Source: Candidatus Binatia bacterium (GTDB lineage Bacteria > Desulfobacterota > Binatia > Bin18). Taken from it: a DNA stretch of 64,000 nucleotides. This document shows, piece after piece, positions 49,240 to 59,304 of the stretch (position 1 is its first letter; each line of letters opens with the position of its first letter). Both the position numbers and the translations under genes were made by a program. The notes under the pieces are model-generated. The model had not been told where the DNA came from. It did no database searches and worked only from the letters and a program-made list of their open reading frames with translations. The stretch is from positions 1-64,000 of the forward strand of contig JAJDTY010000042.1 in assembly GCA_022826945.1 (NCBI GenBank). Direction: 5' to 3'.

Positions 49240-50646
49240 ATGGACTGGCCACCAGGCACCGAGGAGCGGAGTGCACTCACTGAGGTCGAAGCGAGACTGC
49301 ACAAGCTTCAGGCGCGTTTTAACCTCTATACCGCCCAACACCGCTTCTACGGTATTGGGACGGTGTTCGCCCTCGGGTTTGCGCTTTTTACTTTCTTGGC
49401 CTTCTCACTCTCTTCGTTCTGGTTCGTCCTGGCAGCTTGGCCGCTTCTCGCCCTGGCTGGTTATGTCTGTTTTCGGTTGCTCCGCCGGGGGTTAGCGGAC
49501 TGGACCAATCTGCACACTGCCGCCCGTCGGGTCGACCTCCAGGCTGGGCTCAAACAGCGCCTGTCGACGCTGACAGCCCAGATTCTGGCCAACCCCTCCA
49601 ATGGACCTCCTGCTTCCCGTTTATGGACCTATCTTCTCCGCGATAATCTGGACCGGTTGTCGCTGTGGGAGGTCAAAAAGGTCGCGCCGCGGCGTATACC
49701 CTGGAGCGTCCTGCCTTTTCTTGCCGCCCTGATGTTCGCCTTCCTGGTGGCCTCCATCCCGTTGCTGTCACCTGCGTCCGAACCCGAACCCTTCTCACTG
49801 ACCAATCTTGAGCTTGTTTCTTCCGAGTTGCCCGAACGCGCAGGCCAGTTGGTGGACAAACGTCTGTCCACACGACCGGAAGACTTCACCGCTCGGCCAC
49901 TGGACCCGCTCCCTGTTGGTGAGACATTGTCTGAGCAAGCGGACAGCCAGATAAGTTTGCAGGATCACGCAGCAGACGAAGAAGGTCTGGGGCAAGAACT
50001 CCTGGACTTGGCATCGCTGCCTGAAGACCTCCAACAAGCTCTGCGGACGGCGCTGCAAGGGCTCCAGGAGTCTCAGTCGTCTCTTGACGAACAGAACGCT
50101 GCCGAGGGACGTCACCTCCTCAACGAAGAACAAACACAGGATGTACACGCTGAGCAGCAGGCGGGAGATGCGAGCCAGCAAGCTCTTGGTGAGGGCCAGA
50201 CCGGGCAGGGTGCCGAGCGGACTGTACCAGGTAGTCAGCAAGCTCCCGAACAGGGCAGCGGCCTCCAAAAGCTCAAACAAGCGCGTCTTGATCGACGGAA
50301 AGCGGTGGGAGCCTTTCAGTCCGCCAACCCCCAGCTCCCCCGCAGGGGAGGTCAGGCCGGGCGGGGTGGTATGGGGGCGGGGTCTGGTACAGACCGACGC
50401 CTGTACGGCAACGAGACCAATCTTGAGGGTACGCCGCAGACCTTCAGGCTGTCTCTTGATGCCAGTTTTGAGAAGAGCCATACCGGTCACGAGATTGTCA
50501 AAGATGAGGGCGGCGGGGTGATTATCAAGTCCACCAGCCAGCTCAGCGCAAACCAGGCTTTGGACGATGCCATCCGGAATGCTCAGATTCCGCCTGAATA
50601 TGAAGATATTGTGAAGCAGCTATTTTCTCGGGGGACGGTGCAGTGA
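49240..50646 (+). CDS. Membrane protein of the MoxR/vWA operon
   Basis: A 468-residue protein with two membrane helices near residues 40-85, a third near 150-172, and a long Gln/Glu-rich, probably unstructured extracytoplasmic part (about 220-400). It ends in a helical segment IPPEYEDIVKQLFSRG. The arrangement recalls DUF4175-like proteins that precede moxR in envelope vWA operons, but I cannot name it firmly. The stop overlaps the moxR start (GTGA). A GC-rich stretch at 50330-50380 (PRRGGQAGRGG) is low complexity. Confidence 0.7.
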   Translation: MDWPPGTEERSALTEVEARLHKLQARFNLYTAQHRFYGIGTVFALGFALFTFLAFSLSSFWFVLAAWPLLALAGYVCFRLLRRGLADWTNLHTAARRVDLQAGLKQRLSTLTAQILANPSNGPPASRLWTYLLRDNLDRLSLWEVKKVAPRRIPWSVLPFLAALMFAFLVASIPLLSPASEPEPFSLTNLELVSSELPERAGQLVDKRLSTRPEDFTARPLDPLPVGETLSEQADSQISLQDHAADEEGLGQELLDLASLPEDLQQALRTALQGLQESQSSLDEQNAAEGRHLLNEEQTQDVHAEQQAGDASQQALGEGQTGQGAERTVPGSQQAPEQGSGLQKLKQARLDRRKAVGAFQSANPQLPRRGGQAGRGGMGAGSGTDRRLYGNETNLEGTPQTFRLSLDASFEKSHTGHEIVKDEGGGVIIKSTSQLSANQALDDAIRNAQIPPEYEDIVKQLFSRGTVQ

Positions 50647-51746
50647 GTGAAACGCCAAAAGGAGTCAGCGTATCAACATCCCAGGATGTATTGGAGGATA
50701 CGCTTACTCCTTCGACAGAGCTTGTTCTTGAATTTCAGGATACCTTTCAACGGATTCAGTCCGAACTGGCCAAGGTCATTATCGGTCATGAGGAGTTGAT
50801 CAAAGACATTCTCATCGCCTTTTTTGCCGGCGGCCATGTGCTGATTGAGGGCGTCCCAGGCACGGGCAAAACGCTTCTGGTACGTTCGCTTGCCCGCGTT
50901 CTGAATCTCAGCTTTAGTCGGATTCAGTTCACCGTGGACCTGATGCCCGCAGACGTGACCGGCACTCGTATGGTCGTCGATCAAGACGACGGTCGGCGCG
51001 ATTTCGTCTTTGTTGAAGGGCCGATTTTTTCCCATGTGCTGCTGGCGGATGAGATCAACCGCTCCACTCCCAAAACTCAGGCCGCGCTGCTCGAAGCCAT
51101 GGCCGAACTCCAGGTCACGGTGGCCGGCACCACCTACCAACTCCACCCACCCTTTTTTGTGCTGGCGACGCTCAACCCGATCGAAATGGAGGGGACCTAT
51201 CCACTACCCGAAGCCCAGCTTGACCGCTTCTTTTTTAAGGTCCGCCTGACCTATCCCACCCATCACGAGGTCCGACGTATCATCAGTTCAACGACCACGA
51301 CCGCTGAACCGGATATTCAGCCCGTCTTTTCCGAAGCAGAAGCGGCCGAAAAAATTATGGCGTTTCGGCATCTGGTCCGCGATGTTCTGGTTGCTCCCAA
51401 TATTGAAGAGTATATCGCGGCCCTGATTCATGCCACGCTGCCAGCGGACGCGCTGTATATGAATCAGACCGATACGGCCGCAGTGACATTGCCGAAAGAC
51501 GACTTGGTGAGCCGCTATGTCAATTTTGGCTCCAGTCCGCGAGGTGGCCAAACCCTGATGCTAGGCGCGAAAGTCGCCGCCCTACTCGATGGGCGGGCTA
51601 ATGTCAGTTACGACGACGTTGACCAAGTGATGCTGCCGGCCCTCAATCATCGGTTGGTGCTCAATTTTGCCGCCGAAGCAGAAAATATCGATCCGGCCTC
51701 GATCATTGAGCGTATTCTGCAGTCCGCCAAAAAAATCCAACGATAG
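50643..51746 (+). CDS. MoxR-family AAA+ ATPase
   Basis: A 367-residue AAA+ chaperone-like ATPase with Walker A EGVPGTGKTLLVRSLA, Walker B VLLADEINR, and sensor 1 ATLNPIEMEGTYPLPEAQLDRF. MoxR proteins pair with vWA proteins to insert metals or assemble and activate complexes. The C-terminal lid region (NFGSSPRGGQTL) is typical. Start GTG 50643. It is followed by the DUF58 and vWA genes, the standard MoxR-DUF58-vWA order. Confidence 0.95.
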   Translation: MSETPKGVSVSTSQDVLEDTLTPSTELVLEFQDTFQRIQSELAKVIIGHEELIKDILIAFFAGGHVLIEGVPGTGKTLLVRSLARVLNLSFSRIQFTVDLMPADVTGTRMVVDQDDGRRDFVFVEGPIFSHVLLADEINRSTPKTQAALLEAMAELQVTVAGTTYQLHPPFFVLATLNPIEMEGTYPLPEAQLDRFFFKVRLTYPTHHEVRRIISSTTTTAEPDIQPVFSEAEAAEKIMAFRHLVRDVLVAPNIEEYIAALIHATLPADALYMNQTDTAAVTLPKDDLVSRYVNFGSSPRGGQTLMLGAKVAALLDGRANVSYDDVDQVMLPALNHRLVLNFAAEAENIDPASIIERILQSAKKIQR

Positions 51747-51760
51747 GAATAGAGCCGCGC

Positions 51761-52660
51761 GTGAGTCTGACCGATCCCGCCTTTTTCAAGCAGCTTGACC
51801 GTCTGCGTATGCGTGTTCGCGCGGCACGCGGCCACCGTCCTGGGGAGACGCCCATTCCGCGCACGAGCCAAGCCTGGGGCGTAGAATTCGAGTCCTACAA
51901 AGACTATTCGCCTGGGGATGATTTTCGCTATTTAGACTGGAATGCCGCCGGACGACTCGATCAACTGGTGGTCAAGACGTTTACAGCAGAGCGGGAGATC
52001 CCGTTCCATCTCATTCTCGACACCAGTGCGTCGATGGGCGCCCCTGTCGTAGACGAGAAATTTACCCATGCCGTGGACCTGATCACGGCGCTGAGTTATA
52101 TCGTGCTCTCCAGTAATAATACGCTCCGGATCGCTGCCCTATCCACGCCTCCGCGCCCCTTTCTGGCAACACCCTTTCTACGTCATCGCAACCGTTTTCT
52201 TCGCGTCCCCCCCTTTTTGGAGACACTGACACCGAGCGGGAAGACTTATCTCAGGGAGTCTGTCCAGTCCTATATTCGGCAGACCAAAGAGCCCGGTGTG
52301 GTCATCCTGGTTTCGGACTTTCTGACCCGACCCACGCAGTATGAAGCCGCCCTGCTCTTTCTGATTGCACGGGGTTATGAAGTCAAAGCCATTCAGGTGC
52401 TGGGCGAGAGCGAACTTCGCCCGGAACATCTTTTTCGGCGCGGCAAGCTCTACGACGTCGAAGAGCAGACCGAACGCTGGGTCACCCTCAGCCGGGCCAA
52501 CCTTGAGAAATATCATCACGCCCTGTCGGTCCATTGTGATGCGCTCCAACAGTTCTGTCATAGACATCGGGTACTCTATACGCGTCTCTCCAGCGCACAG
52601 CCCATCACCGAGACGGTGACAGAGACGCTCGCCCAGGTGGGACTCGTCACCCTTCACTGA
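51761..52660 (+). CDS. DUF58 domain protein (Bat operon)
   Basis: A 299-residue DUF58 protein. GVEFESYKDYSPGDDFRYLDWNAAGR is the family signature, followed by a vWA-like segment ILDTSASMG with the metal-site DxSxS pattern. DUF58 proteins are regular partners of MoxR ATPases and are thought to be adaptors. GTG start 14 nt after the moxR stop. Confidence 0.93.
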   Translation: MSLTDPAFFKQLDRLRMRVRAARGHRPGETPIPRTSQAWGVEFESYKDYSPGDDFRYLDWNAAGRLDQLVVKTFTAEREIPFHLILDTSASMGAPVVDEKFTHAVDLITALSYIVLSSNNTLRIAALSTPPRPFLATPFLRHRNRFLRVPPFLETLTPSGKTYLRESVQSYIRQTKEPGVVILVSDFLTRPTQYEAALLFLIARGYEVKAIQVLGESELRPEHLFRRGKLYDVEEQTERWVTLSRANLEKYHHALSVHCDALQQFCHRHRVLYTRLSSAQPITETVTETLAQVGLVTLH

Positions 52661-52676
52661 GCATCTTCTACGGCGT

Positions 52677-54560
52677 ATGGGTATCCTCAATCCAGCGGCC
52701 TTACCGTTCGTTTCCCTGCTCGGCGTTCTGATCCTGATCTATCTGCGCCAACGGACTCGCACCCGCATTGAAGTCCCCAGCCTCCTGTTCTGGACAGACG
52801 TTCCGGAAGATCGCGTGCGGTCCAGACGCTTCCGGCCCGACCTCCTCTTTCTCCTTCAGATCCTGCTCCTCCTTTTGCTGATTGGGGGTTTACTACATCC
52901 GTACTGGTCGCGCACAGTGACCGAAACGCGCGGAGACCGGCAGATTCTCGTCTTCGATTTATCGGCGAGCATGCAGGCACGCGAAAACGGTGTGCGCCGC
53001 TTTGATCTGGCCCTGGACCAAGCCAAAGATGTGCTCCATGATCTGGCGCCTCTTGACGAAGTCATGCTCATCGGCATTGCCGCCCGGCCCCAGGTCATCA
53101 GCGGTTTTACGACAGACCATCGTTTGGTGTTGCACCGTCTTGAGAGCCTCCGACCGCAAGATACGGGTACCCAGTTGGAACTGGGTATCGAACTCGCCCT
53201 CGTCCAGCGTGACCGGGCCGGACGGCAAGCCCAGATTCATGTTTTTACCGATCTGCCGGCCAACCAGTTGAGCCTGTCAGAGACACAGCAACAGGTATTG
53301 ACCTATCATCGCGTGGGTGAGACCGACGACAATATGGCGTTGGCCTCGGTCCACGTCTACCAGAATCCCTTCCAGGATTACTCCCAGGCCCAGGCCTATA
53401 TCCTCGTTCGGAATTACGCCAATCGGACAAAAACGGCGACGTTGCGCGTCGAACTCAACGGCCAGGCGGTCTTTCAAGAAGCGTTCAGCCTCTCGGCCAA
53501 TAACACCCGCTCGTTCTCTTTAGGGGGTTTTACCGGGCCGGGACAGCTTGCCGTGCATCTGGAGTCCGAAGATGCCTTAGCTGTCGACAATCACGCCCTG
53601 AACTGGGTGGCTGAACGCCGTTCGTGGCAATTGGTCCTGGTCTCTCCGGCTGCTCACCTGCACCGGGAGCTCCAGCAGCTCAGTCAGGCGTTACCCGGTG
53701 TGACCCTGCGGAGCACTAGGCCCGAGGACTTTTCGCCCGCTCAGGTGAGCGAACAGGATGTGGTCCTTTTCCACCAATTTGTTCCTGACGAGGCCGTTCC
53801 CGCCAATAGCCTCTATGTCTTTCCACCAGTTGAAAACTCACTTTTTCCCGTGTTGACCGAGGCCGCGGACCTGACTATTCTGGACTGGGACGACGAGCAT
53901 GAAATTTTGCACAACCTGCAATATGTTGAGGCCCTGCCGTTTAAGCAGGCCCGTATTCTCGCCCTTCCTTCCTGGGCTCAGGTGCTGATCTCCTCAAAGA
54001 CCAGCTACGGCGAGATCCCGCTTGCTCTGACGGGAGAGAGGGATGGCCGTCGTATTGTCTGTTTAGCCTTTGATCTCGGTGCGGGAAATCTGACCGACTC
54101 GGACAATCTGACCCTGCTCGTCCTCTTTCTCAATGCCCTGCGCTGGCTGCGCCCGCCCAACCCGCTTGACCCTCATCTGCTGCCCGCCGGAGACGTGTTC
54201 TTTCTCCCCACAGATATTCCCCTTGACGGCGCACGCCTCTCCACGCCTCAAACCGAAGTGCAGCTCCTTGAAGCCGACACCGTGCCGCTCGATCGGGTGG
54301 GCATCTACCGGGTTGAGGCTGATACCTATCGTGCGGAGATGTACGCCAATCTCTTTGACGAAGCCGAGTCCAACATTGGCCGACAGATTGCGAACGAGAT
54401 ACCACCATCCGTGTCGTCGGGAGTCCGCACCTCGCCCGAAGCCGTACAGCGCGAAATTCCGGTCGAATTTGGCCAGAGTCTGTACTGGCTGGCCGTACTG
54501 CTGCTCTTTGGCGAGTGGCTCTACGCCTTGTGGCGCTCCCCGTTGGAGGGTGTGTCATGA
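52677..54560 (+). CDS. BatA-like vWA membrane protein
   Basis: A 627-residue protein with the N-terminal BatA/aerotolerance segment (two hydrophobic stretches, about 8-24 and 58-78), a vWA domain from about 88 with the metal-site VFDLSASMQ, and a long extracytoplasmic region. A last membrane helix lies near 605-620 (LYWLAVLLLFGEWLYALW). It probably works with MoxR and the next vWA protein on envelope assembly or stress. It overlaps the following start by 4 nt. Confidence 0.88.
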   Translation: MGILNPAALPFVSLLGVLILIYLRQRTRTRIEVPSLLFWTDVPEDRVRSRRFRPDLLFLLQILLLLLLIGGLLHPYWSRTVTETRGDRQILVFDLSASMQARENGVRRFDLALDQAKDVLHDLAPLDEVMLIGIAARPQVISGFTTDHRLVLHRLESLRPQDTGTQLELGIELALVQRDRAGRQAQIHVFTDLPANQLSLSETQQQVLTYHRVGETDDNMALASVHVYQNPFQDYSQAQAYILVRNYANRTKTATLRVELNGQAVFQEAFSLSANNTRSFSLGGFTGPGQLAVHLESEDALAVDNHALNWVAERRSWQLVLVSPAAHLHRELQQLSQALPGVTLRSTRPEDFSPAQVSEQDVVLFHQFVPDEAVPANSLYVFPPVENSLFPVLTEAADLTILDWDDEHEILHNLQYVEALPFKQARILALPSWAQVLISSKTSYGEIPLALTGERDGRRIVCLAFDLGAGNLTDSDNLTLLVLFLNALRWLRPPNPLDPHLLPAGDVFFLPTDIPLDGARLSTPQTEVQLLEADTVPLDRVGIYRVEADTYRAEMYANLFDEAESNIGRQIANEIPPSVSSGVRTSPEAVQREIPVEFGQSLYWLAVLLLFGEWLYALWRSPLEGVS

Positions 54561-57208
54561 CCGCGGAGATTTTTGGCCAAGCGTACACCATCCTGACGCC
54601 CAAATTCTTGTGGCTGCTGCTGCTGCTGCCCCTGCTGTGGCTGCCGTTACGCAGACGCTCCCAACGGCGTGTACTCCTGGGCGCAATGCTACTGAGAACG
54701 ATAGCCGCTCTCCTGATTATCCTGGCTCTGGCCGGTCTGAGCCATCAGACTATTCTATCCGACCAGCGCCTAGCCATTGTGGCGGCTGTTGATACCTCAG
54801 ACAGCATTGTGACAGAAGCCCGGACCTGGATGCAGACCTATCTGGATCAACTCAAAGAGGCGCTCTCGGCACAAGATGAGTTTGCCATTCTCTCGTTTGC
54901 AGCTGATACCCAGCTCGTTCTCGCCCCCGGTCCAGCAGCCCAGGCGATCCTGCCCGAGTCACTGCCGTTGTCTGACCGCGCAACCAGTACTAATATCGCG
55001 CAAGCGCTTGAGCGCTCCTTTGCCCTGTATCCCGAGGGAGCGGAGAAACGCCTCCTCCTCCTGACCGACGGCAATGAGACAATGGGCATGGCCCGTCAGA
55101 CCGTCGCCGCAGCACGCCAAATGGGCATTGCCATTTATCCGGTCATTCCCCCCAGCGGCCAACAGGCCGAGGTCTCCCTGGAAAAATTTGTAGTTCCGCC
55201 GTTGACCCGTGAGGGCAGCGTGTTTGATATACGCCTCGTTGTCCGCAACGGGCACGGCCAGCCGGTTCCAGGTAGGGCGGACATTTATGCCGACGAGCGG
55301 CTCCTGACCCGTCAGGCGGTGAGCCTGGAGCCCGGCCTGTCGGTTCTGGAAATTCCCGCTCAAATCCTTCAGCGTGGGAACTATCTGCTACGAGCCGAAG
55401 TGCAGACGGACGCCGATACGATCACCGGGAACAACAGCCAGAGCACAAGTCTGGCGGTTGCCGGGAAAACGCGCGCCCTGGTCATTACCGACAACCCCAA
55501 GACCCACCTAGCCCGCGCCCTGCACCTCAAGGAAGTGGATATTGAGTTCCGACGCCCCGAGGGTCTGCCAACCAGTCTGCCCCAGCTGCTCGACTATAAT
55601 AGCGTAGTCTTTGACGACATCGGCCGCAAAGACGTAACACAGCGCCAGATGACCGCCATTGAACGCTATGTCCGCGACTTTGGGGGAGGCTTTCTCATGG
55701 CCGGCGGGGCGCGAACGTTTGGGACGCTCGACTATCAAAACTCCGCCATAGAACGGCTCTTGCCGGTCTCCTTTCACGAGCAGCGTCCGCAAAAAAAGAA
55801 GCGGATTCCGATCGCCCTCTTTTTATTGATCGACCGCTCGAACAGTATGGGCTATAACAGCCGCGTACGTGGCCTGCACGACGGCCAAAAGATGGAGTAT
55901 GCGCAGAAGGCGGCCGTCGCCGTCCTGGGCCAACTCAAAAATACCGATTTAGCGGGTGCCATTGCCTTTGACTCAGAAGCTTATGCCCTGTCTGCATTAA
56001 AGCGGCTGTCACAGAATCGTTCGACGCTGCGGAGTCGCATCGGGCGTCTCCGATATGGCGGCGGAACGGATTTCTATAATGCCCTGGAAGCCGCAGCCGA
56101 CCAATTAAGTCGGAGTCGGCGGTCCATTCGGCATATTATTCTCCTCACTGATGGCGATACCAACCGCAGTCCGACCGATCATTATCCTTTGATTAAAACC
56201 ATTGCCCAGCGCCAGATCTCGATTACAACCATTCGGATTGGGAGCGACACCGTCAACCTGCAGCTCCTGTCGTATATGTCGGAGAAAACGGGCGGACGCT
56301 TCTACCATGTTGAAGACGCCACCATGCTGCCCCAACTCCTGGTACGGGACACCCGTCAGACCCTGCGCCAGCAAGGTCAGGAAGACGAAGGCCCTAAGGA
56401 TATCGTCCCCCAGGTCGGCGTCCGGGGGCAGATTTTACGCGGCCTGTCCGACTTCCCGGCTCTGGACGAATATATGCTGACCAAACCCAAGAAGCGGGCG
56501 AACGTTCAGCTCTATACCGACATCCATGGCGAACAGGACCCGCTCCTGGCCACCTGGCAGTACGGTCTGGGCAAGGTCGTCGTCGTGCCGTTTGATCCGA
56601 GTGGCTCCGGCTCAGGGGATTGGATACGTTGGGAACGCTTCGGGAAATTCTGGTCTCAGGCGGTTCGCTGGGCCATGCGAAATGAAACACCGCTGGATTA
56701 TCGACTGAGCGCGACCAAACGCGGCGAGCGCACGATCCTCCGGGTCGAATCCTTTGACAATACGGAGGACAGTATCCTCCAGGCCCGACTGGCCAGCGGA
56801 ACCCGGAGCGAGACCCTGACCCTCATGCCGGTCGCCCCGCGTATCTCCGAAGCCGTCCTGCCCGCCCGCTACACTGGCAACGTTCCCGTCACCATTGTCA
56901 AACGAAGAGGCAATACCATTCTGAATCAGAGGAGCCAGACGGTTCTGGTTGGACAAGAAGTGGACGGTGCGCTGAGGGAATATCGCCAACAACAGCCCAA
57001 TCGGCCGTTGCTACACGCCCTGGCCGAAGGAACGGGCGGCAGCCTCAACCCGACGTTTGACGAACTCACCTCCCACATCCGGGGTGGCCAGAAAGTCCTC
57101 CTCTACCCACTCGAAAACGCCCTCATTATCATCGCTCTCTTCTTTCTCTTGGCCGACATCGCCCTGCGTGTTTTGTTCGGGCCGCCGCCCGAGACCTCAC
57201 CGCTCTGA
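54557..57208 (+). CDS. Large membrane protein with two vWA domains and GATase-like domain
   Basis: An 883-residue protein. Two N-terminal helices (about 17-55) are followed by a vWA-like domain with DTSDS and a beta-sandwich. Next comes a glutamine-amidotransferase-like fold without catalytic residues (RDFGGGFLMAGGARTFG), then a second vWA domain with the intact metal-site motif LLIDRSNSMG and TDGDTN, and a final membrane helix near 860-878. Such proteins close vWA/MoxR operons in planctomycetes and proteobacteria. ATG 54557 overlaps the previous stop. Confidence 0.88.
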   Translation: MTAEIFGQAYTILTPKFLWLLLLLPLLWLPLRRRSQRRVLLGAMLLRTIAALLIILALAGLSHQTILSDQRLAIVAAVDTSDSIVTEARTWMQTYLDQLKEALSAQDEFAILSFAADTQLVLAPGPAAQAILPESLPLSDRATSTNIAQALERSFALYPEGAEKRLLLLTDGNETMGMARQTVAAARQMGIAIYPVIPPSGQQAEVSLEKFVVPPLTREGSVFDIRLVVRNGHGQPVPGRADIYADERLLTRQAVSLEPGLSVLEIPAQILQRGNYLLRAEVQTDADTITGNNSQSTSLAVAGKTRALVITDNPKTHLARALHLKEVDIEFRRPEGLPTSLPQLLDYNSVVFDDIGRKDVTQRQMTAIERYVRDFGGGFLMAGGARTFGTLDYQNSAIERLLPVSFHEQRPQKKKRIPIALFLLIDRSNSMGYNSRVRGLHDGQKMEYAQKAAVAVLGQLKNTDLAGAIAFDSEAYALSALKRLSQNRSTLRSRIGRLRYGGGTDFYNALEAAADQLSRSRRSIRHIILLTDGDTNRSPTDHYPLIKTIAQRQISITTIRIGSDTVNLQLLSYMSEKTGGRFYHVEDATMLPQLLVRDTRQTLRQQGQEDEGPKDIVPQVGVRGQILRGLSDFPALDEYMLTKPKKRANVQLYTDIHGEQDPLLATWQYGLGKVVVVPFDPSGSGSGDWIRWERFGKFWSQAVRWAMRNETPLDYRLSATKRGERTILRVESFDNTEDSILQARLASGTRSETLTLMPVAPRISEAVLPARYTGNVPVTIVKRRGNTILNQRSQTVLVGQEVDGALREYRQQQPNRPLLHALAEGTGGSLNPTFDELTSHIRGGQKVLLYPLENALIIIALFFLLADIALRVLFGPPPETSPL

Positions 57209-57322
57209 TCTTCTTGATAAGAAAGCATCCAGGGAAAGAATGTGCTTGCGGTGTGGTAGTGGCCGGGGAGTTTTCCAGCTATGTATAACCGCCGTGAGAC
57301 CACAACCTAGCGAAAGCCGTCT

Positions 57323-57661
57323 ATGCCGATTGCCAGAAACAATATGACCACGACCCCTGCGGTTCCGGGTCGCACCATTCAGGAAGCGCTTGGCATTGTC
57401 AGCGCTGAGTGCGTTTTGGGCATCAACGTCTTTCGGGATATGCTGGGCGGCCTGCGGGACTTTTTTGGAGGCCGTAGCGGGACCCACCAAAAGGCACTGC
57501 GGGAAGCCAAGGAGACCTGCCTAGAAGAACTCGCGGAGCAGGCCACGCAGCTCGGTGCCGATGCGGTTGTCGGCGTCGATATGGACTACAGCGAAATCAG
57601 CGGCGGAGGAAAAGGCATGTTACTGCTGGTCGCAACTGGAACGGCAGTTCGGCTGAAATAA
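57323..57661 (+). CDS. YbjQ/UPF0145 family protein
   Basis: A 112-residue protein closely resembling E. coli YbjQ: GINVFRDMLGGLRDFFGGRSG, ADAVVGVDMDY and GTAVRLK are conserved. The family forms a pentameric fold; a heavy-metal-binding role was proposed but the function is unknown. ATG 57323 or ATG 57344 could be the start. It lies 114 bp after the Bat operon. Confidence 0.88.
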   Translation: MPIARNNMTTTPAVPGRTIQEALGIVSAECVLGINVFRDMLGGLRDFFGGRSGTHQKALREAKETCLEELAEQATQLGADAVVGVDMDYSEISGGGKGMLLLVATGTAVRLK

Positions 57662-57719
57662 CGACTGAGAGGTCCCCTGCCAAAACCCAAGAGAGAACCG
57701 TACTGGAAAAGATTGTACA

Positions 57720-58082
57720 GTGAGCCACTTCCCGAATTTTCGTAGTGTGAAAGCGCCAAGCCCGTATATCCACGCGGTCTTGTGCGCGAGCCTGATCGTG
57801 TTCGGAGCGTCCTGCTCCTGGCTGCCGTTTAGCAGAGGGTGCTGTGATGAGGACCGCGACCTGGGTATTACCTATCTCCAGGAGTCGGGACAATTTCCAG
57901 CTGCCACGCCAACGTATGGCAGAGCCCGTGACATTGACCCTGGGGCGGGAGAAACCATTACCAAGCCAGGCTTGCTCTCGAAGTATAATCCGTTCAAGGG
58001 CTTTATGGACGAGGACGAAGACGAGCCGGTCGCCTCAAGCGACGACGACGAGGGATTTTTCGGGAATTTATTCCCGTTTTAA
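57720..58082 (+). CDS. Small acidic lipoprotein of unknown function
   Basis: A 120-residue product with a hydrophobic leader and a lipobox ending VFGASC (C32), so a lipid-anchored protein. The tail is very acidic (DEDEDEPVASSDDDEG) and ends GFFGNLFPF. No domain is recognised. GTG start 58 bp after the ybjQ-like gene; convergent with the FIST gene. Confidence 0.6.
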   Translation: MSHFPNFRSVKAPSPYIHAVLCASLIVFGASCSWLPFSRGCCDEDRDLGITYLQESGQFPAATPTYGRARDIDPGAGETITKPGLLSKYNPFKGFMDEDEDEPVASSDDDEGFFGNLFPF

Positions 58083-58090
58083 CCCCTGCC

Positions 58091-59284
58091 CTAGTGCAGC
58101 GGCTTCTCGCCAACGAGGACGAGGACACCGGAATACTGGTGGACGATAGCCTGGCGCTGCACAGGGGCGATCTCGCAGCCGGTAAAAAACCCGATAACCG
58201 GCACATCGGCCAGGTATTGGTTGATGTAGGAAGAGTCAATATCGGGAATCCCGTAGAGTCCGCTTCCACGTCCGACACAGTTGAAGTACAGACCGAACGC
58301 CGGACGGCCGTGTTGCCAGCTCTGGTCCTGCGCTTCCAGCTCTCGTTTCAGGTCGGTCCGCGCGCCGTTCCCGTCACGTAAGGTGAAGACCAGATTCTGG
58401 CCTTCGACGATCTGGTCCGCCACCGCAATAATCCCGCGCTCCGGATCAAAGCCCACGAGATTCCGCACGACGTATTCGCCGGGGGCAATATGCTGGCGTT
58501 CGGCGTCGACCGGCAGGCCAACGAAGATATAGGCTGCGGCACGACGCAGATCCTCGCGAAGTTGGGGACTCACACGTTCGGCAAAGACCTCAAACGCCGG
58601 CCTGCCGTCAAGCTCAAGGATGAGATTGTTATGGGCTTTCGTCACCCGATGCACGGGACTCACCGGTTGGCAGGCCTGGGTGATGCCAATGGTATAGGTG
58701 AACTGACCGCTCAGCAGCGCCCCACTGACTGCATCACTGCTGACCGTGTCTCCACACAACTGGAAGGTCTCGCCAACACTCCCGTCCTCAGAAGCCCCGC
58801 CACCAACAAAAGGCACGTCCGAGAGCCCGCCTTCTGCAATTCCGTCAAAAAACGCATGGGAGTCAAAATTATACGTATCGGGGAAGACAAGGGCGAGATT
58901 GTCGGGACCGAGGTGAGGGGTGACGCTGGACACGACCTCCTGGCCAACCGTACGTGCCCGACCGCGTAGTTGGGGAACAAAGAAACGATGGGCGGAGAGC
59001 GTGTCCGACCGCACAGCTAACACCGCAACACCCGGCGCGCGTTCCACTTCTCCAGCCGTGGTCAGCACGCCACCGGCACTACAGCCGACAACCTGACTGG
59101 CTTGCGTTTCAGTGCGAACCGTGCGCAGGACGCGCCCGTACCCGGCCCCGTGGTGCGCAGTGGCAAAGACCAGGGCAAAGTCAGCGCGGTCGCCACCTGC
59201 CTGACGCAAGGCCGCCTGGGACGCTTCCTGGGTGGCCTGTTCGGTGTCGTGTTGTTTTGAGAGACCCACTCCAGCGCTGAGCAT
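58091..59284 (-). CDS. FIST-domain sensor protein
   Basis: A 397-residue protein made of FIST_N and FIST_C domains, thought to bind small ligands, possibly amino acids. VVGCSAGGVLT near residue 85 and the C-terminal GIPDIDSSYINQYLADVPVIGFFTGCEIAPV are typical. No kinase, GGDEF or methyl-acceptor output domain is fused, so it may act as a separate sensor subunit. It follows the unknown gene at 59305-59988 with a 20-nt gap. Confidence 0.88.
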   Translation of the reverse strand: MLSAGVGLSKQHDTEQATQEASQAALRQAGGDRADFALVFATAHHGAGYGRVLRTVRTETQASQVVGCSAGGVLTTAGEVERAPGVAVLAVRSDTLSAHRFFVPQLRGRARTVGQEVVSSVTPHLGPDNLALVFPDTYNFDSHAFFDGIAEGGLSDVPFVGGGASEDGSVGETFQLCGDTVSSDAVSGALLSGQFTYTIGITQACQPVSPVHRVTKAHNNLILELDGRPAFEVFAERVSPQLREDLRRAAAYIFVGLPVDAERQHIAPGEYVVRNLVGFDPERGIIAVADQIVEGQNLVFTLRDGNGARTDLKRELEAQDQSWQHGRPAFGLYFNCVGRGSGLYGIPDIDSSYINQYLADVPVIGFFTGCEIAPVQRQAIVHQYSGVLVLVGEKPLH

Positions 59285-59304
59285 ACGTGCTCCTCACAAC
59301 CGGC

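Noticed and set aside
50320-50390. GC-rich stretch resembling the interspersed element inside a coding region
   Set aside because: It lacks the CCCACCCCG head and the exact tail, and is better explained as low-complexity Gly/Arg coding sequence.
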